A stretch of 64,000 bases of DNA from the NCBI RefSeq assembly GCF_003841465.1, contig NZ_REFZ01000005.1, positions 1 to 64,000 on the forward strand, read 5' to 3'. Below the pieces are notes generated by a model, which did no database searches, was not told the DNA's origin, and saw only the letters and a list, made by a program, of their open reading frames with translations. Position numbers and translations under genes: made by a program. Numbering within the stretch: the first letter of the stretch is position 1; each line of letters begins with the position of its first letter. Source of the stretch: Natrarchaeobius oligotrophus. Lineage in GTDB: Archaea; Halobacteriota; Halobacteria; Halobacteriales; Natrialbaceae. Shown here in pieces: positions 8,715 through 17,642 of the stretch.

Positions 8715-8838
8715 GTGTACCAGTGGGATGGCGGGGGGCTTAGCGTTGGGGATGTACGCACCGGAAGCGACCGCCGCCGGCTCGTCGGGTCGACGCTCGA
8801 CCACCACGGCTAAAGGGTCGCCATCCCAACCACCGTCG

Positions 8839-9762
8839 ATGACCGACGACGGCGACGCGTGGGCGCTTCCGGACGACCTCGAGGCGGTGCGGGAGCGACT
8901 GATCGAGTGGTACGAGGACGACCACCGGGAGTTTCCCTGGCGTCGGACCGACGACCCGTACGCGATCCTCGTCAGCGAGGTGATGAGCCAGCAGACCCAG
9001 CTCGGCCGCGTCGTCGAGGCCTGGTCGTCGTTCCTCGAGCGCTGGCCGACCGCCGCGGCGCTCGCGGCGGCCGACCGGGCCGACGTCGTCGGCTTCTGGA
9101 CCGATCACAGCCTCGGGTACAACAACCGGGCGAAGTACCTCCACGAAGCGGCCGCGCAGGTCGAATCGGAGTACGACGGCACGTTCCCCGAGACGCCCGC
9201 GGAGCTCCAGGAGCTGATGGGCGTGGGACCGTACACGGCCAACGCGGTGGCGAGTTTCGCGTTCGACGCGGGCGATGCGGTCGTCGATACGAACGTCAAG
9301 CGGGTCTGCTACCGGGCGTTTTCGATCCCGGACGACGACGCGGCGTTCGAGACGGCGGCGAACGAGCTCATGCCGGAGGGGCGTTCGCGGGTGTGGAACA
9401 ACGCGATCATGGAACTCGGCGGCGTCGCCTGCGGACAGACGCCGCGCTGTGACGAGGCGGGCTGTCCGTGGCGCGAGTGGTGCGACGCCTACGCGAGCGG
9501 CGACTTCACGGCCCCAGACGTTCCCACCCAGCCCAGCTTCCAGGGGAGTCGACGGCAGTTTCGCGGCCGCGTGATCGGGACGCTCCGGGAGTACGACGAA
9601 CTCGAGATCGATACGCTCGGTCACCGAATCCGGGTCGACTACGCGCCCGACGGCGAGTACGGACGCGAGTGGCTCGAGGGGATGCTCGCGGACCTGGCCG
9701 ACGACGGCCTCGTCGACGTCGAAACGCGGGACGGCGAGACCGTCGCGCGGTTGCGACGGTAG
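8839..9762 (+). CDS. mutY: A/G-specific adenine DNA glycosylase
   Basis: 307 residues; removes adenine mispaired with 8-oxoguanine. REFPWRRTDDPYAILVSEVM places the catalytic Glu at residue 47. The helix-hairpin-helix LMGVGPYTANAVASF (about 127-140) is followed by catalytic Asp at 150 in VVDTNVKRV. Four cysteines at about 198, 204, 209 and 215 form an iron-sulfur loop with 5-4-5 spacing, not the 6-2-5 of E. coli MutY. The C-terminal 85 residues (GSRRQFRGRVIGTLREYD onward) look like a winged helix, not the NUDIX-like 8-oxoG sensor. It is divergent from the CitG-like gene. Confidence 0.88.
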   Translation: MTDDGDAWALPDDLEAVRERLIEWYEDDHREFPWRRTDDPYAILVSEVMSQQTQLGRVVEAWSSFLERWPTAAALAAADRADVVGFWTDHSLGYNNRAKYLHEAAAQVESEYDGTFPETPAELQELMGVGPYTANAVASFAFDAGDAVVDTNVKRVCYRAFSIPDDDAAFETAANELMPEGRSRVWNNAIMELGGVACGQTPRCDEAGCPWREWCDAYASGDFTAPDVPTQPSFQGSRRQFRGRVIGTLREYDELEIDTLGHRIRVDYAPDGEYGREWLEGMLADLADDGLVDVETRDGETVARLRR

Positions 9763-9817
9763 CCGCCGGTACGGTTCGAAGTCGGCGTGCAGAGACGCGA
9801 TCGAACGATCCGAGCGG

Positions 9818-10777
9818 TCAGACGAGGAGAAACGCCGCGATCGCGACGGCGATGAAGACGGCCTTCAGTCCGGTGTTGACGAGGATCACTTTTGTTCCGA
9901 ACTCGGCTCCCCAGATGCCGTACTGGAACGGAATCGAGCGTTTGACCGTTCCGACGGTCAGCGAGATCAGGCTCCCGATCAACAGCGTGACGACCGCCTC
10001 GGCGGGCGTGAACACGTCGCCGATCATCGGGGCGATCGCCACCGCGCCGCTGGTCGGGTCGACGGTCGCCACGAGAACTACCGCCACCGCAGCACCCGGC
10101 AGCCCCACGAGCGAGGTGAGCGGCTCAGCGACCGCCGTCATTCCCTCGAGATCGACGTACTCGAGGGCCAGAAAGACCAGCGAGTAGACGATCGCCAGCC
10201 GCGGCAGAATCGATCGAAGCCGGTCGACGGTCTTCTCGCCGGCGCGACGAAGCGTTTCGCGGTTCGTCCGGGACTCGTCCGCGGGTTCGTCCGGCTCGAG
10301 CGCGCCTGCGTCGTACTCGTACCCTCGCAACAACACCATCCCCGCGAGCAGACCGACGACCGAGATGGCCAGCGAGATGCCGGCTCTCGCGCCGACGTAC
10401 ATGAGTCCGGCGTGGAGGCCGAGGATCGGAATCAGAACCGGCCCGTAGTAGGTGAAGACGTGCTGGACGAACCCGAAGAACGTGTTGACGACGACGGCGA
10501 TCAGCGTCGCCCGATCGTCGAGCAGCCCGGACTCGCGAAACTCCGCGAGCATCCCGTAGCCGGCGGTGACCGAGACCGCGTTCGTGAGGATGGCCGTTCC
10601 GACCTCGTCCGGCAGGTTGGCCGGTTCGGTGAGGTATCGGCCGGCGCGGGCGACGGTCTCGACGAGTCCGAACGCCACCGCGACGTTGGCGATCCCGACG
10701 CCGATTCCGATCAGCGCGGAAATCGTCAGGATCCGGGGGACCGCCTCGGTCAACAGGACGGACGCGATCGACTCCAC
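9818..10777 (-). CDS. Nucleoside-recognition (Gate) domain membrane protein
   Basis: About 319 residues with roughly eight hydrophobic segments in two repeats. One has ILTNAVSVTAGYGMLAEF and the other ATVDPTSGAVAIAPMIGDVF. This is the inverted-repeat layout of the Gate/nucleoside-recognition family found in spore-maturation and nucleoside-transport proteins. Substrate unknown. A charged linker rich in Glu, Asp and Arg separates the halves near residue 180. The GTG at 10777 is preferred because a longer start at 10882 would overlap the promoter of the divergent gene and add 35 mostly basic residues. Confidence 0.7.
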   Translation of the reverse strand: MESIASVLLTEAVPRILTISALIGIGVGIANVAVAFGLVETVARAGRYLTEPANLPDEVGTAILTNAVSVTAGYGMLAEFRESGLLDDRATLIAVVVNTFFGFVQHVFTYYGPVLIPILGLHAGLMYVGARAGISLAISVVGLLAGMVLLRGYEYDAGALEPDEPADESRTNRETLRRAGEKTVDRLRSILPRLAIVYSLVFLALEYVDLEGMTAVAEPLTSLVGLPGAAVAVVLVATVDPTSGAVAIAPMIGDVFTPAEAVVTLLIGSLISLTVGTVKRSIPFQYGIWGAEFGTKVILVNTGLKAVFIAVAIAAFLLV

Positions 10778-10916
10778 GCGTTCCCGTTTCGATCGCCGAT
10801 CGAAAGATCCACCGACTCGTCGCCGACTCCCGTCGACTCGAGCCGATCGGCCGCGGTTCGATCCGCGGCGAGCTGACACCACCGGCGTTTTGTCGCTTCC
10901 CGTCGACGTCCGAGCT

Positions 10917-11504
10917 ATGACCGACGTTCACGTCGCCGCACTGTGTGGGAGCCTCCGAGACGACAGCGTCACGCGGACCGCGCTCGAGCGGGCGCTCGAG
11001 GCGGCCGACGACGCGGGAGCCAGCACCGAGTTGATCGACCTCCGGGAGTACGACATCCCGACGTTCGACGCCGACCGAAGCCGGGAAGACGCCGGCGAGG
11101 CGGCGGTGCTCGCCGAGCGTCTCCGGAAGGCCGACGCGATCGTCCTCGGCACGCCGATGTACCACGGCTCGTACGCCTCGCCGCTGAAAACCGCCCTGGA
11201 TTACTGCGGTTTCGACGAGTTCGAGGACAAGACGGTGGGACTGCTCGCGGTCTCGGGCGGTTCCTTTCCGGTGACCGCGCTCGAGCATTTGCGGTCGGTC
11301 TGTCGATCGTTGAACGCGTGGGTGCTCCCCCACCAGGCGGCGGTTCCGAACTCGAAGTCTGCCGTCGACGGCGACGAGTTCGCCGACGCGAAACTCGAGC
11401 AACGGGTCGTGACGCTCGGCCGACGGGCGGTCCAGTACGCCTCGATCGAGCCGGATCCGGACTCGTTCGAGAGCGACCAGAACGTCGGCGCGGCCGGCAA
11501 GTAG
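10917..11504 (+). CDS. NADPH-dependent FMN reductase family protein
   Basis: 195 residues, flavodoxin-like fold. The phosphate-binding loop is VAALCGSLRDDSVTRTAL (about 6-23). The flavin-contacting motif LGTPMYHGSYASPLKTALDY lies near 78-97, and LAVSGGSFP follows. The family reduces FMN, quinones or azo compounds with NAD(P)H in the cytoplasm. The ATG at 10917 has a T-rich promoter element (GCGTTTTGTC) about 25 bases upstream, as for a leaderless gene. The N-terminal extension of the open frame is antisense to the Gate protein and was rejected. Confidence 0.85.
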   Translation: MTDVHVAALCGSLRDDSVTRTALERALEAADDAGASTELIDLREYDIPTFDADRSREDAGEAAVLAERLRKADAIVLGTPMYHGSYASPLKTALDYCGFDEFEDKTVGLLAVSGGSFPVTALEHLRSVCRSLNAWVLPHQAAVPNSKSAVDGDEFADAKLEQRVVTLGRRAVQYASIEPDPDSFESDQNVGAAGK

Positions 11505-11544
11505 TCGCCGACGCGGAAGCCGCCCGGCGGCGGGCGGATCGCGG

Positions 11545-12189
11545 TCAGGTTTCGATCAACCGACGGAATCGCCGCTGATGAGCGACGAACGCGAGGAGTC
11601 CGAACACCACCGCGCCGAGCTGGACCGGCTCGATCCGGAGGACGACGGTCGTGATCTCGAGGGAGATCGGCGGCGAGACGATCGCCGCGTCGACGAACCA
11701 GACGGAGACGAGCAACACGGCTCCGCCGACGGCCAGCAACGTGGCCGAGAGCACCGACGCGACGGAGGGGCGGACGGGCGACCGGAGCTCGAAGACGCGC
11801 CGTTCGAAGACGAACTGGGTGGTGAGAACGCCGACGAGGATCAGCGTGGCGATCGCGACGCCGGGGACCCCGCCGATCCACTCCGCGACGTACAGCCAGA
11901 CGATCCACCCCGCGGTCAGCGCGAGCGCGGCGCCCAGCCGGTGCGGTCGCAGGAGATCGGCCGGCTCGTCGATCGCGACGCCGACGACGCCCGTTCTGAG
12001 CAGCGAGCCACAAAAGAGGATGCCGAGGCCGGCGAGAGCCGTCGACGTCGAGCGGGATCCGACGACGAGGCCGAACCACAGACCGACGGCGATCGTTTCG
12101 ATCAGCGCGGCCGTAAGCGCCACCGTGACCCCTACGACCCGGTGACGGGTGGTTCGGCCCATGATCCCTGGCTGTCGGATAACGCTCAT
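11545..12189 (-). CDS. Multi-spanning membrane protein, unknown
   Basis: 214 residues with about six hydrophobic segments, for example VVGVTVALTAALIETIAVGL near residue 20, VASVLSATLLAVGGAVLLVS near 145 and LGAVVFGLLAFVAH at the C-terminus. There is no transport or enzyme motif. The start at 12189 fits a TATA-like element on the minus strand near 12222-12229 (TTGCATAACG); a second ATG nine codons in is possible. It converges with the FMN reductase. Confidence 0.65.
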   Translation of the reverse strand: MSVIRQPGIMGRTTRHRVVGVTVALTAALIETIAVGLWFGLVVGSRSTSTALAGLGILFCGSLLRTGVVGVAIDEPADLLRPHRLGAALALTAGWIVWLYVAEWIGGVPGVAIATLILVGVLTTQFVFERRVFELRSPVRPSVASVLSATLLAVGGAVLLVSVWFVDAAIVSPPISLEITTVVLRIEPVQLGAVVFGLLAFVAHQRRFRRLIET

Positions 12190-12522
12190 TGGCGCGGTAT
12201 TCGCGCACGTACCGTTTCGTTATGCAATTCGTTACCAGTGCGAACTCCTCCCCTTCGTGACTTTATACCGCGTTAAGACCCTGTTTCTTCGCGCGCTCGC
12301 GCCGACGGCGATCGACTCGGCGTCGTTCGGCCGCAGCCGGAACCGAAGGGGCAGATCGCCCGCCTCGATCGGGTTCGGTCGCCAGCGCCGCGTCCGCGCG
12401 CGACGAAATACCGTATTTCTATCCGAAGCGTTCGGGTAACCGGACTATACTCCAGGCTGACAGGCGACGGTTCGTCGAAACGTTGGACAGAATTATGTAC
12501 GGCGATGTGGTCGTGGCGGATT
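12190..12522. other. Intergenic region with three TATA-like elements
   Basis: This divergent spacer of about 330 bases has no supported gene. It contains a minus-strand element near 12222 for the membrane protein at 12189 and a plus-strand element near 12487 (AGAATTATGT) for the gene at 12523. A third, CTTTATACC at 12260-12268, lies at no useful distance from either gene. Short frames across it have the wrong composition for this genome. Confidence 0.4.
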
Positions 12523-13092
12523 ATGCCCGAAACGGAACAACAGGACAAGACGCTGTCCGAGCTCATCGTAAAGGAAGCGGTCGGAAAAGGTCTCGACACG
12601 CCGCTGCGTGACTCCATTCTCGAGGCCGTCGAGGAGGAAGAGTCGGGTCGAGCCGGCGGTCGGCTGTCGATCGCGGGGGCGGTGTTCGGTCTCGGTGCGG
12701 CGATCGGATTCCTCGCCGGCCGGCACGCGCCCGCGCTCGAGGAGACCTCGATCGAGGAGATCGAGGAACCCGAGATCATCGAAACGATGGGCGGAGACGA
12801 CGAGAGCGAGGAGGTAACGGAGGTGTCGGACGAGAAAGCGGACGCCGACGTCGAAGACGACGCGGGCTCCTCGAGCCGCCTCGTCCGGCTGCTGGTCGCG
12901 CTGGGCGTTCTCGTCGGGATCGCGCTCGCCCGCCGCCGGCTGATGGGCGAAGAGGAAGACGAGTGGGAGCCGATCGAGGAGTTCGAGCCGGCGACGACGA
13001 TGGAAGCGGACGACGAGTCGGAGGCCGACGCGGAGTCCGAAACGGAAGACGAATCGGGAGCCGAAGCCGACGTCGAGACGGAAGAAGAGTAA
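12523..13092 (+). CDS. Acidic membrane protein with two hydrophobic segments
   Basis: 189 residues, extremely rich in Glu and Asp. A short cytoplasmic N-terminus (PETEQQDKTLSELIVKEAVG) precedes a first hydrophobic segment at about 47-66 (LSIAGAVFGLGAAIGFLAG). A Glu-rich linker follows, then a second segment (LVRLLVALGVLVGIALARRR, about 118-137) and a highly acidic tail. The layout matches a small haloarchaeal membrane-protein family of unknown function. ATG 12523 is 36 bases from the TATA-like element near 12487; a codon six residues upstream is less likely. Confidence 0.7.
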   Translation: MPETEQQDKTLSELIVKEAVGKGLDTPLRDSILEAVEEEESGRAGGRLSIAGAVFGLGAAIGFLAGRHAPALEETSIEEIEEPEIIETMGGDDESEEVTEVSDEKADADVEDDAGSSSRLVRLLVALGVLVGIALARRRLMGEEEDEWEPIEEFEPATTMEADDESEADAESETEDESGAEADVETEEE

Positions 13093-13170
13093 CCCGTTTT
13101 CGGATCGAGTCCGGGGAACTCGTCCCGTTTTTTCGCTTGAACCGTCGGACGGAATCCGGCGAAAACGACC

Positions 13171-13246
13171 CCTCGGTACCGGTGGCTGGAAACGAGCCGT
13201 CGGTACCGGAGGCTAACGAACTGTCAGTACCGGTGGGTATCGATCG
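13171..13246 (+). repeat. Short imperfect tandem repeat
   Basis: Three copies of a unit containing TCGGTACCGG (or TCAGTACCGG) begin at about 13173, 13200 and 13224, so the period is 27 then 24 bases. The copies lie between the acidic membrane protein and the methylase. They are in an unlikely frame for a protein and may be a decaying minisatellite or a set of binding sites. Confidence 0.45.
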
Positions 13247-13343
13247 AGCCGTTTCGACGCTCCGCTGGCGGTTTTTCGGCTCCGTCGCGAGCCGAATCCG
13301 CTGACGAAGGAGCTAAGGAGCCGACGCCGACAGTGTGAATCCA

Positions 13344-14405
13344 ATGGAGACGACCCATCGCGTCTTCGTCGAGGACTCGCGCGACCTCTCGACGCTCGAG
13401 GACGATTCCGTCGAACTCGTCGTCACGTCGCCGCCGTACCCGATGATCGAGATGTGGGACGACCTGTTCACCCGGCTCGATCCGGCCGTCGAAGACGCCC
13501 TCGAGGCGGGCGACGACCGCGGCGCGTTCGAGGCGATGCACGCCCAGCTCGAACTCGTCTGGGACGAGCTCGAGCGCGTGCTGGTTCCGGGCGGAATCGC
13601 GTGTATCAACGTCGGCGACGCTACCCGATCGGTCGACGGCAGCTTTCGCGTGTATCCGAACCACGCCCGCGTCCTCGAGGCGTTCGAGTCCCGCGGGTTC
13701 GATCCGCTCCCGGACGTCCTCTGGCGCAAGCCGACGAACAGCGCCGCCAAGTTCATGGGCAGCGGGACGCTGCCGCCGAACGCCTACGTCACCCTGGAAC
13801 ACGAGTACGTGCTCGTCTTTCGAAACGGCGGCGAGAGCCGGGACTTCGAACCCGGGGCGGACCGACGGTACGAGGCAGCCTACTTCTGGGAGGAGCGAAA
13901 CCGCTGGTTCTCCGACGTCTGGACCGACGTCCGCGGGGAGCTGCAGGACCTCACGGAGGACGCGACGGACGACCTGCGCGATCGATCGGGTGCGTACCCG
14001 TTCGAGATTCCCTACCGGCTGATCTGTATGTACTCGGCGTACGGCGACACCGTCCTCGATCCGTTCTGGGGCACCGGAACGACGACGCGTGCAGCCATCT
14101 GTGCGGCTCGAAACTCGGTCGGATACGAACTCGAGGAGGCGTTTCTCGAGGCGTTCGACGACGGCATAGGCGAGATCGCTGCGCTGTCGCGTTCGGTCGG
14201 CCGCGCTCGCCTCGAGCGCCACCGATCGTTCGTCGAGCGTCGACGCGAGGCCGGCGACGTACCGGGCTACGACGCGGAGCACTACGACACGCCGGTCGTC
14301 ACGAAGATGGAACGATCCCTGCGGCTTCGGGAAGTCTCGTCGATCGAGGGGGAGTCGGGACGCTACCGGGTCGAACACGAGCCGCTCTCGGTCTCGAGCG
14401 ACTGA
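13344..14405 (+). CDS. zim: DNA N4-cytosine methyltransferase, probably the orphan CTAG methylase
   Basis: 353 residues. Motif IV is TSPPYP (residues 28-33), the SPPY form typical of N4-cytosine enzymes. The S-adenosylmethionine-binding motif I, DPFWGTGTTT, is near residues 239-248. Motif IV before motif I is the beta-class order. Haloarchaea carry a conserved solitary methylase of this kind that modifies CTAG (Zim in Haloferax). Nothing resembling a restriction endonuclease lies beside it, which fits an orphan regulatory or genome-maintenance methylase. The ATG at 13344 is preferred to the GTG at 13335. The CTAG specificity is inferred from family, not read from the sequence. Confidence 0.82.
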   Translation: METTHRVFVEDSRDLSTLEDDSVELVVTSPPYPMIEMWDDLFTRLDPAVEDALEAGDDRGAFEAMHAQLELVWDELERVLVPGGIACINVGDATRSVDGSFRVYPNHARVLEAFESRGFDPLPDVLWRKPTNSAAKFMGSGTLPPNAYVTLEHEYVLVFRNGGESRDFEPGADRRYEAAYFWEERNRWFSDVWTDVRGELQDLTEDATDDLRDRSGAYPFEIPYRLICMYSAYGDTVLDPFWGTGTTTRAAICAARNSVGYELEEAFLEAFDDGIGEIAALSRSVGRARLERHRSFVERRREAGDVPGYDAEHYDTPVVTKMERSLRLREVSSIEGESGRYRVEHEPLSVSSD

Positions 14406-14533
14406 CGGCGGGGAGCCGGTTCGTCGAGGCGGTGGATACCGAAAAGGCGGTCGAGACGAACGGACGTCGTCGGAACGGTCGGGCGGACGATCGCACGCGA
14501 GCGCTTTTGTCGATCGGCGAGAGTAACGCGGGT

Positions 14534-16201
14534 ATGGACGATCCGTACGATCTCGACCGGTTCGACTCCCGACGCTCGACGGTGTACGCGAACCGGGGGA
14601 TGGTCGCGACGAGCCAGCCGCTGGCCGCGCAGGCGGGGGTGTCGATCCTTCGGGCGGGTGGAAACGCCTTCGACGCCGCCGTCGCGACGGCCGCCGCGCT
14701 CAACGTCGTCGAGCCGACCTCGACGGGACTCGGCGGCGACGTGTTCGCGCTGTATCGGACCGCCGACGGCGACGTCGGCGCGATGCGATCCAGCGGTCCA
14801 GCCCCGCAGGAGGCGACGATCGAGAACGTCACCCGGGCGCTCGAGGACGTGGACGATCCGGGGCGGTACTATCCCGACTCGCGCGGGTACGCCGTCGACG
14901 GCGACGATCCCGAGTCGTCTCTCGAAATGCCGTTTCTCGGTCCGCACGCGGTGACCGTTCCCGGTACCGCCCGCGGGTGGGAGGCGACCGTCGGCGAACT
15001 CGGGCGGCTGACGCTGGCCGAGGTGCTCGAGCCCGCGATCGAGTACGCGCTGGAAGGGTATCCGGTCTCGCCGGTGATCGCTCACTACTGGCGGACCGCC
15101 GAGGAGCTGTTCACCGACGAGAACGCCAGGGAAGCGTACCTGTTCGACGGGCGGTGTCCGAAGCCGGGCGAGACCGTGACGCTGCCGCTGCTGGGCAACA
15201 GTCTGCAGACGATCGCCGACGAAGGAGCCGACGCCGTCTACGAGGGCGAGATCGCGGACGAGATCGTCGAGACGATCAGATCGAGCGGCGGGTTCATGAG
15301 CCACGACGATCTGGCCGACTTCGAACCCGAATTCCTCGATCCCGTCAGCTCGAGCTACAACGGCGTCGAGGTGTACGAACTGCCGCCGAACAACCAGGGA
15401 CTGATCGCGCTCGAGGCGCTGAACGTCGCCGAAGCGATCGACGCGGGCGAGGAGGCCTACGACTCTCCCGAGCGCGTGCACGCCTTCGCCGAGGCGACGA
15501 AGCTCGCGTTCGTCGACGGCCACCACTACGTCGCCGATCCGGAGTACGAGACGGTTCCGCCGCTCGCGTCGAAAGCGTACGCTCGAGAGCGCGCGCGAGC
15601 GATCGGCGACGAGCCGATTCGAGATCCGCAAGTGGGCGTTCCGAACGCGAACGCCGAAGACGCGGACACCGTCCTGTTGACCGTCGGCGACGAGGAGGGG
15701 AACCTCGTCTCGTACATCAACTCCCGCTTTGCGGGCTTCGGCAGCGGGCTCGTCGCCGGCGACACCGGAATCGCGCTGCAAAACCGCGGCGCGTCGTTCT
15801 CGCTCGATCCAGACCATCCGAACAGCCTCGAGCCGGGGAAGCGGCCGTTCCACACGCTCGTCCCGGCCGTCGCGAAGCTCGCGGACGACGACTGGCTGGC
15901 CTTCGGCGTGATGGGTGGTTACATGCAGCCCCAGGGCCACGTCCAGGTGCTTTCGAACCTGATCGACTACGACATGAGCCTGCAGGCCGCACTCGACGCG
16001 CCGCGGTGGCGCTACCGCGAGGACGGCGCGCTCGCCGTCGAGGAACGCCTTCCGAACGCGGCGGCGCTCGCGCGGATGGGTCACGACGTCCGCGTCTCGC
16101 CGCCGGTCGTCTTCGGCGGCGCACAGGCCGTTCGCCGGCGCGACGGGACGCTCTCGGGGGCCACCGAGCCCCGAAAAGACGGCGACGTGATCGGCTACTG
16201 A
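14534..16201 (+). CDS. ggt: Gamma-glutamyltranspeptidase family protein
   Basis: 555 residues, an Ntn-hydrolase precursor that cleaves itself into two chains. The large-subunit start VATSQPLAAQAGVSILRAGG and NVVEPTSTGLGGDVFALY match the family. The autocatalytic nucleophile should be Thr 379 in DADTVLLTVGDEEGN. FHTLVPAV and GVMGGYMQPQGHVQVLSNLI follow in the small subunit. No signal peptide is visible, unlike periplasmic bacterial Ggt, so it may act in the cytoplasm on glutamyl-cysteine (the haloarchaeal thiol) or other gamma-glutamyl compounds; that is inference. ATG 14534 starts the conserved region; the frame is open for over 1 kb upstream only because it is antisense-like to the methylase. 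Confidence 0.92.
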   Translation: MDDPYDLDRFDSRRSTVYANRGMVATSQPLAAQAGVSILRAGGNAFDAAVATAAALNVVEPTSTGLGGDVFALYRTADGDVGAMRSSGPAPQEATIENVTRALEDVDDPGRYYPDSRGYAVDGDDPESSLEMPFLGPHAVTVPGTARGWEATVGELGRLTLAEVLEPAIEYALEGYPVSPVIAHYWRTAEELFTDENAREAYLFDGRCPKPGETVTLPLLGNSLQTIADEGADAVYEGEIADEIVETIRSSGGFMSHDDLADFEPEFLDPVSSSYNGVEVYELPPNNQGLIALEALNVAEAIDAGEEAYDSPERVHAFAEATKLAFVDGHHYVADPEYETVPPLASKAYARERARAIGDEPIRDPQVGVPNANAEDADTVLLTVGDEEGNLVSYINSRFAGFGSGLVAGDTGIALQNRGASFSLDPDHPNSLEPGKRPFHTLVPAVAKLADDDWLAFGVMGGYMQPQGHVQVLSNLIDYDMSLQAALDAPRWRYREDGALAVEERLPNAAALARMGHDVRVSPPVVFGGAQAVRRRDGTLSGATEPRKDGDVIGY

Positions 16202-16215
16202 CCGGGGCGAAGCTT

Positions 16216-17616
16216 TTACCGCTCTCCGAACGCAGCGGACGTATGAACCGCAGCCCCGGGACGTCCGAGCAGTCCCCGATTCGCGCGCTCGTCGTCGGCA
16301 CGCCAACGTGGGCGCGGGCCGTGACGACGACGCTCGAGGACGGTGCAGTCACGACGGACGGCGGAGTCCGGTCGCTTTCGGAACTCGGTCGCGGCGCACT
16401 CGAGTCTGCCGACTGTCTCGTCACCGACGACCGCGACGTTCTCGCGGCCCTCGACGGTCGCCTTCCGGTCGTCTACGCCGCCGACGAGCGCGAACTCGCG
16501 GACGAGGCGGAGTCCGGCGGCGTCGATCGGCTCGTCGACGCCGGGGCGGTCGAGATCGTTTCGGCCGAACCGGACGGTCGGCCGTTGCTCGAACACCGCA
16601 TTCGACGCGCGATCGAGTGTGCACCGGGAGGATCCGTCGCCGATCGCCGCGCCGACTGGTACCGGACGCTGCTCGGTCACTCGTCCGACGCGATCGTCGT
16701 TCTCGACGACGAGTACCGGATCACCGCGACGGGGCCGACGGTCGAGTCGGCCGGGCCGTACGGGGACGAAAAGCGAGTGGCGGTCGCGGTCGACCAGCTT
16801 GCCGTCCTCCGCGCGCAGCCGGGCGACGGTCGCGGACTCGCCCTCGATGGCGGCCCCCAGGACGTCGACGGCGCGCTCGTCGCCGACGGACTGGACCGCC
16901 TCGCCGCCCTCGCCGTGGAAGGCCTGGACGGCCTCGAGTCGGTCCCGGAGGTTCGCCGCTCGTTCGAAGTTCTGTTCCTCGGCGGCGGTCTCCATCGCCC
17001 GGCGAAGCGGATCGGATAGAATCCCCGTTTCGCCCTCGAGAAAGCGCTCGACCGCGGTGACATCCTCGCGGTAGCTCTCGCTGTCGATTTCGCCCGTACA
17101 GGGGGCGCTACACAGGCCCATCTCGTAGTCGAGGCAGGGCCGATCCCGGTTGGCGTACTTGTGGTCCGAACAGCCCCGAACTTCGTAGCTCTCCCGGAGG
17201 GCCTTCACGACCGTCTCGACCTGTCCCATGCTGGTGTAGGGACCGAAGACCGTCGCGGACTCGGCCGGATCGCGCGTCACCTCGATCCGCGGCGCGTCGT
17301 GGTCGGTGAGCTGGACCATCGGGTAGGACTTGTCGTCCTTGAGCCGGACGTTGTAGCGGGGCTGGTGGCGCTTGATCAGGTTCGCCTCGAGCAACAGCGC
17401 CTGCGTTTCGGTGTCCGTGACCGCGATCTCGAGGTCGTCCGCCCGGTCGACCATCCGCCCGATCCGCGCGCTCCGCGGGTCGGCGTACGATCGGACCCGA
17501 CTCCGGAGGTCGACGGCCTTCCCGACGTAGAGGGTGGTTCCGTCCTCCCGGAACTGGTAGACGCCGGGCTCTCGCGGCAGCGACCGTATCCGGTCTCGAA
17601 CCCCGTCGGCGTTCAT
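16216..17616 (-). pseudogene. uvrC: Excinuclease UvrC, N-terminal half only
   Basis: Residues 1 to about 281 are clearly UvrC: the GIY-YIG nuclease domain ([20 protein letters not shown]), [14 protein letters not shown]-type cysteines in [20 protein letters not shown], and the UvrB-binding UVR segment ([18 protein letters not shown]). The expected continuation after KLVDRDRHS, which carries the second nuclease (RNase H-like) and HhH domains of a protein of roughly 580 residues, is absent. From about 16773 the frame is antisense to the PAS gene and stays open by chance to 16216. The product could make at most the 3' incision. If real, nucleotide excision repair in this strain is impaired unless another copy exists. 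Confidence 0.8.
16243..17019 (+). pseudogene. PAS sensor gene cut off by the uvrC junction
   Basis: The first about 172 residues are a haloarchaeal sensor: a degenerate receiver-like domain ([28 protein letters not shown]), then the start of a PAS domain ([22 protein letters not shown]). Family resemblance stops at about base 16755-16773. After that the frame runs antisense through uvrC for about 85 codons and ends at 17019, so the PAS core and any kinase or HTH output are missing. ATG 16243 has a CTTTTACC element about 25 bases upstream and looks like a normal start. Either a deletion removed the 3' ends of two convergent genes or the assembly is chimeric here. Confidence 0.65.
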
Positions 17617-17642
17617 CGACGGCCCTAGGGCGTCGGCGGCTT

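Noticed and set aside
13454-14533. Upstream extension of the ggt frame
   Set aside because: It overlaps the methylase in another frame, and the composition is Arg/Pro-rich. The ggt homology starts at 14534.
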